Positions 20,363-32,510 of a DNA stretch of 64,000 bases are shown here, piece after piece. Source of the stretch: Sipunculus nudus (taxonomy: Eukaryota; Annelida; Sipuncula; Golfingiida; Sipunculidae); the NCBI GenBank assembly GCA_026874595.1, contig CM049317.1, forward strand, positions 31,106,901 through 31,170,900, read 5' to 3'. The notes beneath the pieces were generated by a model that did no database searches, was not told the origin of the DNA, and was given only the letters and a program-made list of their open reading frames with translations. The first letter of the stretch is position 1; the number at the start of each line of letters is the position of its first letter. The position numbers and the translations under genes were made by a program.

Positions 20363-21960
20363 CATGTCACAGGAAGTTGTCAAGTGGTGAATTTAAATGG
20401 GTTAAATATGAAGATTATTCATTAATGATTGAAAGGAATCCTGAAGGTCGACGCAGCTGTCGCTTTCTTACACCCTCAGGTCAAGCTCTGTCATGGAATC
20501 AGTCTAGGGAGTTCACTAAGGTACTTAGTTACAGTAGTCTGCAATTAATTGTTTTATGAGCGCGATGTCGCAGACATATGTTTTATAGATGTAGAGTAAC
20601 ATTTCGTTAAAAAAAGGCAACGCATATTATCTCTTTGAAACCTTACTTTACAAAATGTCTCCTTTTGCAGAAAGATATATGGGATGAATATTAAAGAAAA
20701 ATGAAGAGGCAGATCCAATAGCACTCACTCATTATATTTGGTCGTGCTGTAAGATATTATCTAAGGTGACCAGAAGGAGATGTGCCTGCTGCAGGATGGT
20801 TTTTCTGGCATTTGGAAATGTTGCGTCAACAACATATCCTAAAAGAAATGGTCTTCATATTGGCTTTAATTCTCATATGCATATTCAATGCAAAATGTTT
20901 TTGACATTACTTACGTCATGTAACATAGTTCAGAATCCAAGTAGGATTAAAATAAAATCTTAAACATATTTAAGTAACGAATAAAAGATAGCTCTATTTG
21001 CGTATTCTGTAAACCAGTTAACATTTACACGATGTACAATTATGCATATCCATGTTACTGGTAGAATAGCAATTTTGCATCGGAGGTCTGTTGTTGGCTT
21101 TAGGTTTTTTAAAATGTTGTGTTTGCAAAAGGTATAAATAATAACACATGAAATTAATACATACCTGTACGCAGAATTCTTTTATCAGAACCTTCTGGCA
21201 AAATGCATTTTTTCTGAGTTGTTTAATGTATCATTTCTGCGTCTGAGGATATATAACAAATTTTGATCCTGTGCGTTTACAGCATATCCGAAAAAAGGTT
21301 GATATGTACAAATATAAATATTTTCAAGAAGAATATGTCGTGTTATTGACCAAGATCACAGTTAACAACTCATTTGCAATACCAAAGGAAAGACAAAAAT
21401 GAAAATGTTAGACTAGTCGAGTTTTAAAATATCAAGACAAGTTTAATCAGGCACATGACCAGCTCCCTTGCCTGTGATTGGGGCATTGTCAACGTACAGT
21501 ACATTAGTATTAACATTGAAACAAAAGAAGAGAGACTCTCATTCCTCAATAGCCTTTTCAGGCTTACATCCGACTGAAACAAAAAAAGGACATTTACAAG
21601 TTATGTAATATGTGAGACTGGCCACAAGCATAGACCTACAGTTCTTAACAGTCTAAATATGCAACATTAATGTCAGGTACATTTAGTCATCCTTAACTTT
21701 CAGTTGTTTTTTATGTAAGCGATGTGATCTCAGCTTGTAAATTTGGATTCTAGGGCCAGATGAATTGTTGGCCATATGTAGTAAACACGCACCTCTTACA
21801 AGATATAACCCCTTATTTTAAGCTTTAGCAAATTCGAAAATCTGCTATGTCACAATATGACCAGAAATTGTATGATCCAACAATAGAAACGCTCTTACAT
21901 GCACAAGGCCAAGTCGTTAGGTTTTTCTAAATAGCTATGGCATAATTTAAAACACGTAAT
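20363..21960. other. Non-coding stretch, nothing recognised
   Basis: Small ORFs at 20350-20559 and 20766-20963 lack recognisable motifs. No feature is supported. Confidence 0.4.
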
Positions 21961-22180
21961 AACTCAAGTCAGTCAGAGGCACAATATTTCTGGTCTCATT
22001 CCCGGTGAACTAAACAATTTCTTTGTTTCAGTTGGTGAGACTTAATCTAAAACCTATTCCGAGGATGATGATATATTTGAACAACTTACCTTTACTTATG
22101 CACAATCTTGCACTCCTCAAATGCGTCAACAGGTTTTGCTAAACATCTTTAACAACTAAGCTGGAATTGATAATATAAGT

Positions 22181-22375
22181 ATGCAAGTAATATTGCTCGA
22201 GGAGGCAGCGGACAGTTTGGTTCCATCGGTGGCATATATTCTCCATTTATCGATCCGTAAAGTAATCGTTTCTGCACATTGGAAATTTGCGAGAATTGTT
22301 CCTATTTTTAAAGGTAAAGATAAACTTCCTCAACCTAACAACTATCGGCCGATTTCTGTCCGTGTCATATCATAA
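22181..22375 (+). pseudogene. LINE D RT fragment, palm N-terminal part
   Basis: A 64-codon open fragment including LVPSVAYILHLSIRK, IVPIFKGKDKL and NNYRPISV, matching blocks 1-2 of CR1/Jockey-type reverse transcriptases. Homology continues upstream through stops (FFVSVGE, AGIDNIS) and downstream for about 60 bases before it is cut off near 22440. Confidence 0.8.
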
Positions 22376-22433
22376 AGAAAATCAATAAAAGCACATAAAA
22401 CCTCATTTTCTCAAGTATTTGGACCACAGGCGT

Positions 22434-23230
22434 TTTGATTGAATACATTTATTCTGGAAATGAAGGCCTGAGGCCCATAGATTCAAAATATATACATACA
22501 AAAATACATGGTCACGTGAAAAATACAATAATAAATGATTAGACTTGATAATAAATTATTAAACAATAACATGTATATAGCTTCCAACAATATACAGTTA
22601 TCATTTATAAAATATTAACAGAAATAACTTTTTTATCAACTAAGTAAAAACTAATGATATACAGATGCAATATTGAAACTAACAAAGGTTTAATATGAAT
22701 ACATAATGCAACAATAAATAATTTCCTTGAGATTCTTGTTGAACAGAAATAATACAAAATGTATTTGAATATGCAAAAGTAAAAATAAAAAAAATATAAG
22801 AAATAATACTTTTTTGCCAATAATAATTATTGAACGAATAAAACTGTAATAAGGAAACTAACCATATATAAATGCACTGTACAAACTGACAAACGTTTAA
22901 TATGAATATACAATGCCAACATTAAGTATTTTCTTTGAGATTTTAGTTTAACAGAATTAATAGAAAATGTATTTGGATATGCAGGAATAATTTGAAAAAA
23001 AAATATCAGAAATAATACTTCAGATATTTTGCCGATAATAAATATTTCAGATACCATTTTATCATATGAAAAAAAACCTGATTTGTTAAAACGTAACTTA
23101 TCATATTTATAAATGCAATAAACAAACCAACAAAGGTTTAATATGATTATATGAGGCAACAATGAAATGTTTTCCTTGAGATTCTTGTTTAACAAAATTA
23201 ATACATAATGTATTAAAATATACATAATTA
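22434..23230 (-). repeat. Triplicated AT-rich repeat with LINE-like 3' end
   Basis: Three diverged tandem copies. CAAAGGTTTAATATGAAT recurs at about 22683, 22891 and 23131, each followed by CCTTGAGATTCTTGTT-type and AATACAAAATGTAT-type blocks, so the unit is 210-240 bp. The left border on the minus strand reads GGGCCTCAGGCCTTCATTTCC then GAATAAATG, which looks like a LINE/SINE 3' terminus. The array therefore probably belongs to the 3' region of an element inserted into LINE D. Confidence 0.65.
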
Positions 23231-23289
23231 AAATGGATAAAATTTATCAAATATTAGCAATAGAGAGAGCTTGTCCGGGGGAAATTAAA

Positions 23290-24090
23290 CGCTTGTGGTC
23301 TGTTAGATAATATAGATATGAATATAAACCAAAAGGAATCAAGATAATTTTACTGGATATGAAAAGTGGTAAAGCTACTAAGCCAGATATGAACACTGTT
23401 GAATTATTGAAAGAAAACCAATATCCCTAGTGCCATTGTTAGAATGTTTCTAAATTATTATTTATTCTAAAAGTGAATTCCCAGCAGAATGGTCTTAAGC
23501 CATTATTTTTCCAATATACAAAAAAGGGCTCCAAGAATTATACAAATAATTATAGAGTTATCTCGCTATAAAATACTGTTAGCAAGTTATTTACATAAAT
23601 TCCTGATGAAAGATTAATTAAATGGGCTGAAGCCAACAATATATTTCTTTACGAACAGGCAGATTACAGAAGAAAATATAGTACTGCAAATTATATGTTC
23701 ACTCTTATGTCTTTAATTGAAACATGTCTGACCAAGAAAAAAAAAAGGATCTATGCAATCTTTATCGTTTTTACTAAAGCGTTCGATTGTTTATAGCACA
23801 AAATATTATTTTATGTATTTTATTAGTGAGGGATACAAGAAAAAAAGGTTGAATATTTTAAAGTCCATGTATGGTAAATTTCTATTATGTTTTTACAAAT
23901 GAGGGGCTTTCAGAATATTTTTCATGTAATATTGGAGTAAGACAGGGTTGTATAATAAGCCCACTCTACTTTCTGCATGAATGAATTGTATTATACAATG
24001 CAGGATTTAAATCAATGTATATTTGAAGACCAGGAAACAAACTTTGACAATGTTTATGTTCGCTGATGACCTTGCAAAAGGTTTTAATTC
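23290..24090 (+). pseudogene. Fragment of a second LINE RT inside LINE D
   Basis: Across stops and shifts it translates to NNYRVISL, TVSKLFT, ERLIKWAEANN, YSTANYMFTLMSLIE, a TKAFDC block (first catalytic Asp region), IGVRQGCIISPL and MFADDLA near 24056-24075. The wording differs from the host LINE D, so this is a different family with an I/Ingi-type flavour. Its FADD box ends exactly where LINE D resumes. Dead. Confidence 0.75.
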
Positions 24091-24851
24091 CCTAAATCAT
24101 AATATACTGTAGGTATATTGAAACAATCTGGGGTAAATGGAAATTTGCATAGCTGGTATTATAATTACTGATATGGCCGATTCAATAACCAAAGTACGGG
24201 GCTCCACAAGGCACGTACTTGGGCCGACTGTTTAATTATATCTTAAGGATTTTCCTGCTAATATACTAGATGCTAAATGTTCGATATTTGCTGATGATAT
24301 CATTCTCACGCTGATGGCTACAGTCGCGAATTACAATAATATAAGCTGCAGAGTGCTGTAGACCAAGTACCCAACTGGCTACATAAAAAACAAACTGTTA
24401 TGCTGATGCCATAAAATCAGTTACAATGCTAATAAGTTCCAAACAACGCAACCCATAAACTTTTATACATTACAAATTGGTATTGATGAACATGTTATCA
24501 CGAGCTGTCACCTAGGCCTCATAATTGATTCACATCCCACGTGGAAACCTTATACTTCTGCAGTTTTTCTAAGGATGTGTTGCAAAATAGGTCTATTTTA
24601 CAGCAGAGTTCTTCAGCACAGTTTCTGCTCAAAGTATATTAAACGTTCGTCCAGCTAATACATTGGCTTAATTGTTTGGGGGCAGCCCGAGCATTTTCAG
24701 TGCTGCATTACAGCTTATTTCAGTGTCAGGCGGCGAGGATTATAACAAGAAACTATGACCAGTCTCGAAGTAGTTCATCAAACAAATTGGTTTAATGACA
24801 GTCGAGCAGTAATTTTTAACATTTTGTCCGCTGTAACTTATTAATTAAATA

Positions 24852-25145
24852 ATGTTTTTGCCACTTCGAAACCATGTGATAAGTTTGCCATGGCTAAAGA
24901 AACCCACCGCTTTTCCACAACCTATAACAATAGATGTATCCCTTTGGAACAATGCATCGAAAGGCTGTTTCATTCTCTTGAAGCAATCCCCTTTGGAATG
25001 TCCTCCCCTTCAACATCAAATTCGCACCACATTTGCAGCGTTTAAAAAAAAGTATCGCCTTCATGATTTACCAATCTTGCAGAAATCTATCATGTTTTTT
25101 TTATTGTCCTTAGTATGCAATTTACCTTTGTATTGTAACTTTTAA
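24852..25145 (+). pseudogene. LINE D RT C-terminal fragment
   Basis: 97 codons containing LWNNASKG and FAAFKKKYRLHDL. The SLWNSLP...F..FK..L C-terminal signature is typical of CR1/L2-like ORF2 proteins. It is the end of LINE D and not a host gene. Confidence 0.75.
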
Positions 25146-25230
25146 TTTATCGTAATGCTTATCATAAATGTTTTGTATTTATAACTGCTTACAATAGAAG
25201 TATGCTTTCGGTGCAGGCTATCCTGCAGAA

Positions 25231-25595
25231 TGTTTAATAAATAGCTAAATATACCACTTTGATCAATTGTCCCTGCAAGGGTGAATCTGTCTCAAAATAA
25301 ACATTAAAAAAGCAATAGTATTTAAAAAATTCGAATAAAAGAAGGACCATGAAAATACCTCTATATTACATTTACAAGTAATTATTATAATCACCTTGCT
25401 ATTACTTATGTTTATCCTCGGAGATTATCGGTCCGCAGAAACCCGCACTTAAATATCATAAAGCCCGTCATATCCCAGCTTTTAGCCCGCACCCCCTCGC
25501 AGGTACTTTTTTGGCCCACCCATAGTCAGCCAAAGTCATGAAAAAGGTAAGCCCGCGTGGGCCCGAGCAGGGATCTTAAATATATATATATATAT
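25231..25595. other. Non-coding stretch, nothing recognised
   Basis: Contains several scattered GCCCGC blocks at 25462-25562 on an AT-rich background, with a short TA run at 25581-25595. No gene. Confidence 0.4.
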
Positions 25596-25599
25596 TCCT

Positions 25600-26330
25600 G
25601 TGGACTGGTAAATAATTTCCTAGGAGTAGGTAAGGTTCCTGAAGGAGTAGGTAATAGTCCAGCAGGAGTTGGGTAATGATCACAAGAGCACAAGAGGGAA
25701 GAAGAATGGTCTCAGGAGAAAAGAAGGCGAAGTCCAGACGGAGTTTAAGATGGGCCCTGTAGGACAGGGTAATAGTTTCATTTCATGAGGTGGAGCGGGA
25801 GATGGTCATTGCAGAATTGGGTGTTCGGTCCTGCAGGACTGTGTCATGTGTTCTAAAAGAGCGATTGATGGTCGCTTGGCATCAAGAGGAGTCTATGATG
25901 GTTACTGCAGAATGGGGTGGTGAGTCTTACAGGAATGGGTAATGTGTCTTTAAGGTGTGGTTGATGGTCTCGTGGCATAAAGAGGAGTCTCTGATGATTA
26001 CTGCAATATTTAGTCATGGGTCCTACAGGTCTAGGTGATGTGTCTGGAAGGAGTGGTTTATGGATTATCATTGCTTCAACATAAGTCTATGATTGTTACT
26101 GCAGGATCGGGTGATGGGATGAGATGTTCTAAATGGGGGTTGATGGTCTCATTGCATCATGAGGAGGCTGTGATGGTTACTGCAGGATTATTTGATGGGT
26201 CCTGCAGGACTAGGTGAACGGTCCTGAAGGAATGGTTGATAGTCTCATGGTATCAGGATGGGTCTATTATGTTTACAGCAGGATTGGATAATGGGTCCTG
26301 GAGGACTGGCTGATTGATTATCCCATGTCA
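25600..26330 (+). repeat. Minisatellite of about 96 bp, roughly six to seven units
   Basis: The phrase GATGGTTACTGCAGAATGGG recurs with variation at 25801, 25897, 25993, 26091, 26172 and 26268 (spacing 96, 96, 98, 81, 96). Units contain GGGTCCTGCAGGACT, TGATGTGT, GGAGTGGTTGATGGTCTC and GCATCA-AGAGGAGTCT blocks. Shorter sub-repeats (CCTGAAGGAGTAGGTAA) lead into the array from 25610. ORFs of 60-72 codons on both strands here are translations of the repeat. Confidence 0.9.
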
Positions 26331-26882
26331 AAAAAAAAAATCAACACGTACTACCTTGCTTATTGACAGGTTTTCCTTCACTGTATGCTTCCTACATATT
26401 ATACATTTTCAGAATTGTAGTATACTTCGAAGTATCTAATTCTAAAATTCAGAAATTCAGAGCTGTACCGCATTTTAAAATAAGGTATAGGGTAGCCATA
26501 AAGTAGAGCAGGACGTGTATATTCACACGCAGCGTAGGATATATGTACGTAGCAATCTATTAAAGACAACACGCTGCAAGTCGTACACATTTTAGTGACT
26601 CAGTGATCACGTGAAAAGGTAGCAACTATATTAGTTTGATTAAATAATCCAAGAATTGCATTATGCGGACCTGAATTCAGCAACGTAGAAGGGAAAACAG
26701 AAGAAAGAAAATATTTCCGGACGGAAACAGATGCTGTTTATGGCACCGAGATTAATATCCTCGTCGCGTAGATAAAATAGCCTTCCAATTTACAAAATAT
26801 ATTTTCATAAACCAAACGCACATGCCACATACGTACAAACCTCATGACTTTTGAAGTAGGTGCTAAATTCAGGATCACTTTT
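26331..26882. other. Non-coding stretch, nothing recognised
   Basis: No ORF with recognisable content. A short poly(A) run lies at 26330-26340. Confidence 0.4.
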
Positions 26883-27354
26883 TTAAAGGGGCCCTATCAC
26901 CTATCTGACCATTATAAACTGAAGGTAATCACTTGGAGCTTTTATAAAAGTAGTACAGAAAATATAGATATCACCTCGCACAGGCTGCCTATTTTGTTTA
27001 TATCAATGTGTTAATAAGTTGTGGGGGCCCCCAAAAATAATCAAAACAAATTCAACTAGGGCATCTCGCAGCAACTCAGATAAGCCAGAGCTTTGCAAAT
27101 GGCATTTTGCAACAAGAGACTTTTCTACCATTGCATATATGCAACCTACCACCTTAGGTTACATGTTTTTCCCATTTGTCAACATTGCTGTGTTTACAAA
27201 CATGTTGTTGATAAACAAGTTCTAATGTCCTGCAGGAAGGCCTTATAAGAACTTTTCACAAGCAAAATTACCCTTAGATCATTATTATATACACAGGAGA
27301 AGCCAGAAATTACATAAATTCGATTTCAAAAGGCGGGTGAATGGACACCTTTAA
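26883..27354 (+). mobile_element. TTAA-flanked MITE, copy 1
   Basis: A 464-bp body (26887-27350) lies between TTAA at 26883-26886 and TTAA at 27351-27354. The ends are AGGGGCCCTATCACC and, reversed, AGGTGTCCATTCACC, a terminal inverted repeat of about 15 bp. The interior matches 38093-38546 in the opposite orientation, including TTTACAAACATGTTGTTGAT and AACATTGCTGTG blocks. TTAA duplications are typical of piggyBac-type transposition. The terminal bases are not the classic CCC, so the superfamily is inferred. No coding capacity. Confidence 0.85.
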
Positions 27355-28214
27355 GAGAGGTTTAAACACACACAAAAACTTATCTAGTTGTCATGGCATC
27401 CGAATGGATTGTGATAAAATAAATTACCAAATCTTCTCCCTTACACCTAACTGCTTTTCTGTATGTCAACTTGATAATGTTTGAATGACTACCCTTTAAT
27501 TGTTAAAACATTGATACTTTCTTAACGCTTTCATATGAAGCTGAACAAACTGCGAGTCAACCACAGCAAACTTTTTCTTTATTGTCTGACACACAACACG
27601 TACTGTGAACGAGTCAAAACAAATTTTTTGTTTGCATTACTTCCTTTGTTGTACTGATAGAAAATATAATTATTAAGCTCCCATGACCTTAGGAGGATTT
27701 TTGCACAACAATAAAATTTAAAGGAGGTCTCGGTTATTTGCTATTCGTCACTCGTTTTAATCAGACGGTCACTATAATCTGTTCTACATGTCACCGGTCT
27801 CAAAACATATGGTTATTTATTTTTTTTACTTGTATTTGAACTATAAGCCTACAATACAACATTATTATTATTTTATCTATGAATATTGCAAGAGTTTATA
27901 GATTGCATATTTAAGTTGTTTAAGGAATATAGCAGTTAGTGATAGCATTATTAAATATGTCAAATATTTGATCGTCTGCAAATGACCGAAGTAATTTGAT
28001 TATGCATATCGCAGGCACGTCGATTAATATTGCAGATATTCTTATGAACATAACAGCATAAAGGTGTTACAAAACAAAACTAAAAGCAACTTTGATATTC
28101 TGTGTAGGGAGGGAAGTTTTATAAAAAATTCCTGTTTGAATGCAAATTCTTCCACGCCCAATAAAGGAAATTTATTATGCAAAGGGCTTTTACGTTTAAA
28201 CATGATTCTTATTG
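27355..28214. other. Non-coding stretch, nothing recognised
   Basis: No supported gene. The 71-codon ORF at 28064-28279 runs into repeat R2. Confidence 0.4.
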
Positions 28215-28290
28215 ATGGATATTTTCAATCAGACGATCGTCCCACTCAGTGCTCGTTAGTACCCATGTATAAACATTAACAGAGTACAAA
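28215..28290 (+). repeat. Dispersed repeat R2, copy 2
   Basis: Homologous to 8225-8295: GATATTTTCAATCA, a CG-TC block and GTACCCATGTATAAACATTA. Confidence 0.45.
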
Positions 28291-28503
28291 CTAACAGGAA
28301 ACATAGCTTGTTTATGTTATTATTGCTTTTGTTAGAGTAACGTCGACCACTAATTAAAGCAAGGTTGTTTCTTGATATAAAGTCATCTTGTGAAGTATTC
28401 TGGCTCTTGCACGATAATATCCGACGGATAAGAATAAAGCCTATCGGAATACGGGGCGTAGGACGAAGCGCTGAGGCCTTTCGCTGGGTTTACCATACCT
28501 TAC

Positions 28504-28506
<3 letters not shown>

Positions 28507-28557
<51 letters not shown>
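28507..28557. repeat. (TA)n microsatellite
   Basis: Pure alternating TA for about 50 bases. Confidence 0.97.
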
Positions 28558-28560
<3 letters not shown>

Positions 28561-31281
28561 TTCAAATAGTCAAATCAGTAATTAACTGTATATTTCCAGA
28601 AAAGATACCTTGTAGTTTGATTATTTAAGGTATAAAGGTATAAAGACCACTTTGCGAATATCAAATTTGACAACCTGAGTATGTATCATATTTTTGATAA
28701 AAAGAAATCATACAAATTTCTAAACATCTAATTTGAAATGCAAAGCAAAGGCTGTTTCTATTCCACTCTGGATGTTGGGATAGATTATTTCGCCTCAGAA
28801 TTTAGGCACGTCTGTCTAAACTTATGGGCCACTCTTCTACATTACACCTTTCTACGTCAGTTTTGAGCTATGCTGTGGACAAGCAGGATGAGCCAGTAAG
28901 GGATCAAGATGGATTGAACGACCAGAGCTAAATCAAGTTACCATTTCATGTCAGATGAAACAAATTGCTACGCACTATGTCCCTACTTTCTCTGTATTTC
29001 TATTTGTTTTTCTTTATATTTTTTTCCTATCCTTAACCATTAACAATCTGTGTTTTAAAAAGGAATTAAAAAGCAAAATAGAAAATCCCTGGCAGAAATC
29101 TGCATTCACGTTTTGTGCAAACGTTATTAATAATTTTCACGTCAAAATATGGCAGGTGGGATCACAAATGAATAAACGACTTAAACAGATGAATTTGCCA
29201 TATACTCATAATAAGTACCTGATGTGTATTAATATTCGGCCACAACCATTTTTTTTAACAGTATTATGAAAAGTATTATACTGAAAAGTTTCATTATGAC
29301 TGAGCATATTTAAGGATTTATTTTCTATAACCCCAAACTGTTTCTCTATGTTTTAAACAATGTAATTTGATGCACATGCTTTCTCGATTAATATCATATA
29401 AACAAAAGATAAGTTTTTATAAGTAGACGTACCAGAGGCATCACAGGCGCTGTATTGCACAACTCATAATTCCATTCTTTAAACGCAGTGTTTGTGTTTG
29501 CAATCGGTACTCATGGATCAATGGTATTAGTGAACTTCAAGCGCAAGCGTCTACAAGTTTTATATGTACCATTATCTAATAGTCCCCCGCTACAAAATCC
29601 AAGGTCTTAGCCAATGATATTATTGCTCCTTTCATAATTCAAGTATAGTGCGTCTATCGCATCACTTTCGCAAACAAGTAATGTTAACTGACTTTATAAA
29701 GTCATCTTGGCCGAATTGTTTTCCTGTTTTTAGCGTGGAAGTATAAGGTCACTTGTACATAACCGAGGAACAAGAGACGATTAAACCACCTGCTCTTTTG
29801 TACTTGGAGAGGTCTGGAGACTCTAAAAGCGTCACCGATGCCATCAGTTTTTAGTAACATATGCGGATGGAGACTATACAATCCTCTGCATACTAGTTTT
29901 CCGGGTGCGTGGAATATGTTCCCGTAGGATGGGCAGCGTTTTTGGACCATGAACTTGAAGTTAAATATATATGCCAGGATTTTGCTAAGTCAAATAAGGT
30001 TATCCAGCATGGACCAATAGTTTACAATTTTTAAATAAAAATGAAATAAGGTATCCCTATCCTCTCAAATATCTTGAAACGGTCGTTTTTTCTTACATCA
30101 GTACATTACTAGTTATTGTTAAGGTTCCTTGCTTGTAAAATCTTTGTATTTGTCGGAAAGGTATTCTTGAACAAAAATGTAAAACATTCACCCAAAATGC
30201 ACGTGCTAGGTGATTGTACACCAACACTGGCTATAATAACTTATTGTGTAGCGCGGTCCACACTGCCCTTAAGATCGACAAAGGAGCAGCCAACATAGAG
30301 CAGGACATGTATTATGTGGGAAAATTGTCATTTTTTGCGGGTTATTGTTTGATCTTTTCATCACCTTACTCCAGAAGTCAATGTCACCGTGGCCCGTGGC
30401 ATCCAATGTTTGGCCTGCGAAGAGACTGTCTAGAAAACATGCAAAACATGTTATGGGCGCTTTTATGACAATTTAGGCAGGGAATATTAAACATGAAGAC
30501 CAGGAACGTCAAAACGGACTAGCTGCAGTACACATTGGCAGAAACAAGACCATTTCCTGTGCAAGCAAATGTCTCAGCTAGGTAATAATGTCAATGAAGC
30601 TTGACCATCAAAACCGCTATTCCATTAACATCAATTAGGTTCAAGTCTGATTAAAAGTACGATACCCTGCGACGTAACACACCCGGTCCAGCGGAATCTC
30701 GACCAATCGTTTATATTGGTCAGGCCTAATTATAAATATATACCGCATACCAGACAGAGCATTCCAAAGTCTAGACATGTTCATTCATATGCTAACTGAC
30801 CCCTTGTGTCGCAGTGCCTGAACAAAGCGGATAGCTTTGTTGAAAACCGAACTGACCGCGCCCCCTTCCATCGCTTTCAATGATGCCTATATGTGCATCT
30901 GTTTTAGGTGAAAATCTCGAATCTCAGGAGCAATTTGGCGCATTGGCCTGAAATTGTGCATGTTGGTTTCTCGTAAACAAGACTAAATTCGCTCAGGAAT
31001 TTGTAGAATACATTCAGGCTCATATAACTAGAGTTATCTGAGGGGCTCTCCTGCCAGGAATGATTCCATGCCTCATTAATCCATGCCTCTTTGATCCGGG
31101 GGTTACTTGTAGAATAGGCAAATATACTCCTAATGAACTATAAGAAGAATTCTGAAGTCGCTCTGCAAGATTTTTAATAATAAAGGCGGTATACCATACC
31201 GGACCTCTTGTTCTTTCATCCGGACATGAGCGATAAATAAAACTTCATGCAATTAAAGGCTTGTATTTTTAAAATACTTAT
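28558..31281. other. Non-coding stretch, nothing firmly recognised
   Basis: ORFs at 28955-29269 (+), 29702-29950 (-) and 30214-30468 (+) have no identifiable domains or convincing splice context. They are unsupported but cannot be fully excluded as exons. Confidence 0.35.
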
Positions 31282-31416
31282 CGCTGGCTTATTAGTTTTT
31301 CTATAGCAATCTGATGTTCAATCCTGATGGTAACACCTTTATTTAGGTCACCCCTTTCGTCAAGGAAACAAACTGCGGTTATCGGACAAGCATTCCAAGC
31401 GAGGCAGTCGTAATCA
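31282..31416 (-). pseudogene. Exon-like segment, unknown family, copy A
   Basis: Reads DCLAWNAC, CFLDERGDLNK, then GVTIRIEHQI in one open frame. An acceptor-like CTGCCAG directly precedes it (plus 31417-31423). The paralogue at 32170-32303 keeps the frame and the residues DCLAW-AC, FL-E-GD-N and GVTIRI. Many differences are at third codon positions (GCT/GCC, GGT/GGA, AGG/AGA), which suggests past selection on protein. I do not recognise the family. It could be a live exon of a multi-exon gene or a relic. Confidence 0.45.
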
Positions 31417-32169
31417 CTGGCAGCCATTTTTTTTAACTATTCGGCTGGTCCATTTCTATTACTTTTTGGCTACTGCGCAGAAGGGCCGAGCATAACGTAA
31501 CTCTTCAATACATTTTCAGTCGAATACGGCTACAGACGCTACGGCCCGGCCGACATACAAAGAGGTCTAGGATATAAATTTCCAGACTTGTCTGCAATAT
31601 TTATGGAGAACTGGTTCATCCATGGTTAACATTGCCCATACATGAACATATTTAGGGATGATGCAAATTAATTTCATTTAATAAGGTATTCAGTTATGTC
31701 TGTATAAAGGCTTAAATATATTGTTTTTCCTGTTTAATTAAATAATATAAATACATTCCATAATTACAGGTTTAAATCTATAAACTTGACCATGTAACAC
31801 GTTTTTGGATTCCGGTCAAGTTCGCTGCATAGGTGGCCGTTATAAAAGCTCCCTCTAAGTCAAGCAATTCCATAAGATAATATGGCAAAGAATCATGTAT
31901 CTACATCAAGTTTTTTTTCCCATTTAAGTGATTTAGAATGCGTGGTATACTCTAACATAGACAAATATTAAGACACCGTATGGAAAGGTTAATACTACGA
32001 ACAGAAACGGACGAACCCAGAAGTAAGAGGCTTCACTTTATCTTTTTTAAAGCTAAGTGCTCGCAGCTAATAAAAGCATTCAAGGTTTCATAACATAGTT
32101 TTAAGGACGGTTTGTATGATGCGTTCGAACATCGGTAGACGTACAATATTCCGAAAATTAACTTAAATG

Positions 32170-32303
32170 ATTATTGTCGAAACATCAGAATCCTCTACAG
32201 CATTGTGATCTTTAATTCTGATGGTAACTCCTTCATTTCGATCATCTCCTTCATGAAGGAAATAAGTTGCGACAACCAGACAAGCTTTCCAGGCGAGGCA
32301 GTC
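32170..32303 (-). pseudogene. Exon-like segment, unknown family, copy B
   Basis: Paralogue of the segment at 31282-31416, about 890 bp away in the same orientation. It reads DCLAWKAC, FLHEGDDRNE, GVTIRIKDHNAVEDSD. It is preceded by an acceptor-like TACATAG (plus 32304-32310). Nucleotide identity is roughly 70 percent by eye. Function unknown; duplicated exon or tandem gene fragment. Confidence 0.45.
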
Positions 32304-32463
32304 CTATGTAATCATTAGTGTTATTTAGAGTATTTGGGAATACATCAGATTAAAACCAATCAGGTTATGCATAATGTTTGAGTCAATGGGCCATGATCAT
32401 CAAGCCTAACAATACTCTGCTTCATTAAGAAGGGTACAATACACGATAGTACTTTAGAGTAAA

Positions 32464-32510
32464 CAGAGAGAGAGAGAGAGAGAGAAAGAGAGAGGGAGAG
32501 AGAGAGAGAT
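32464..32510. repeat. (AG)n microsatellite
   Basis: Imperfect AG run with two short interruptions. Confidence 0.95.

Larger units (their letters stand above)
21961..25230 (+). mobile_element. LINE D: decayed CR1/L2/Jockey-like retrotransposon, interrupted
   Basis: The 5' part (about 21965-22440) translates to an RT N-terminal region with several stops and shifts: AGIDNIS, FARIVPIFKGKDKL and NNYRPISV. The 3' part resumes near 24078 with FNSLNHNIL and continues with APQGTYLGP and IFADDI (24284-24301). It ends with the family C-terminal motif SLWNN...TTFAAFKKKYRLHDL, in frame within 24852-25145. The middle is occupied by foreign repeats. It is dead, and the exact clade cannot be fixed by eye. 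Confidence 0.8.

Noticed and set aside
25853-26217. Proteins on both strands in 25.85-26.22 kb
   Set aside because: Repeating peptide content is a translation of the 96-bp minisatellite.
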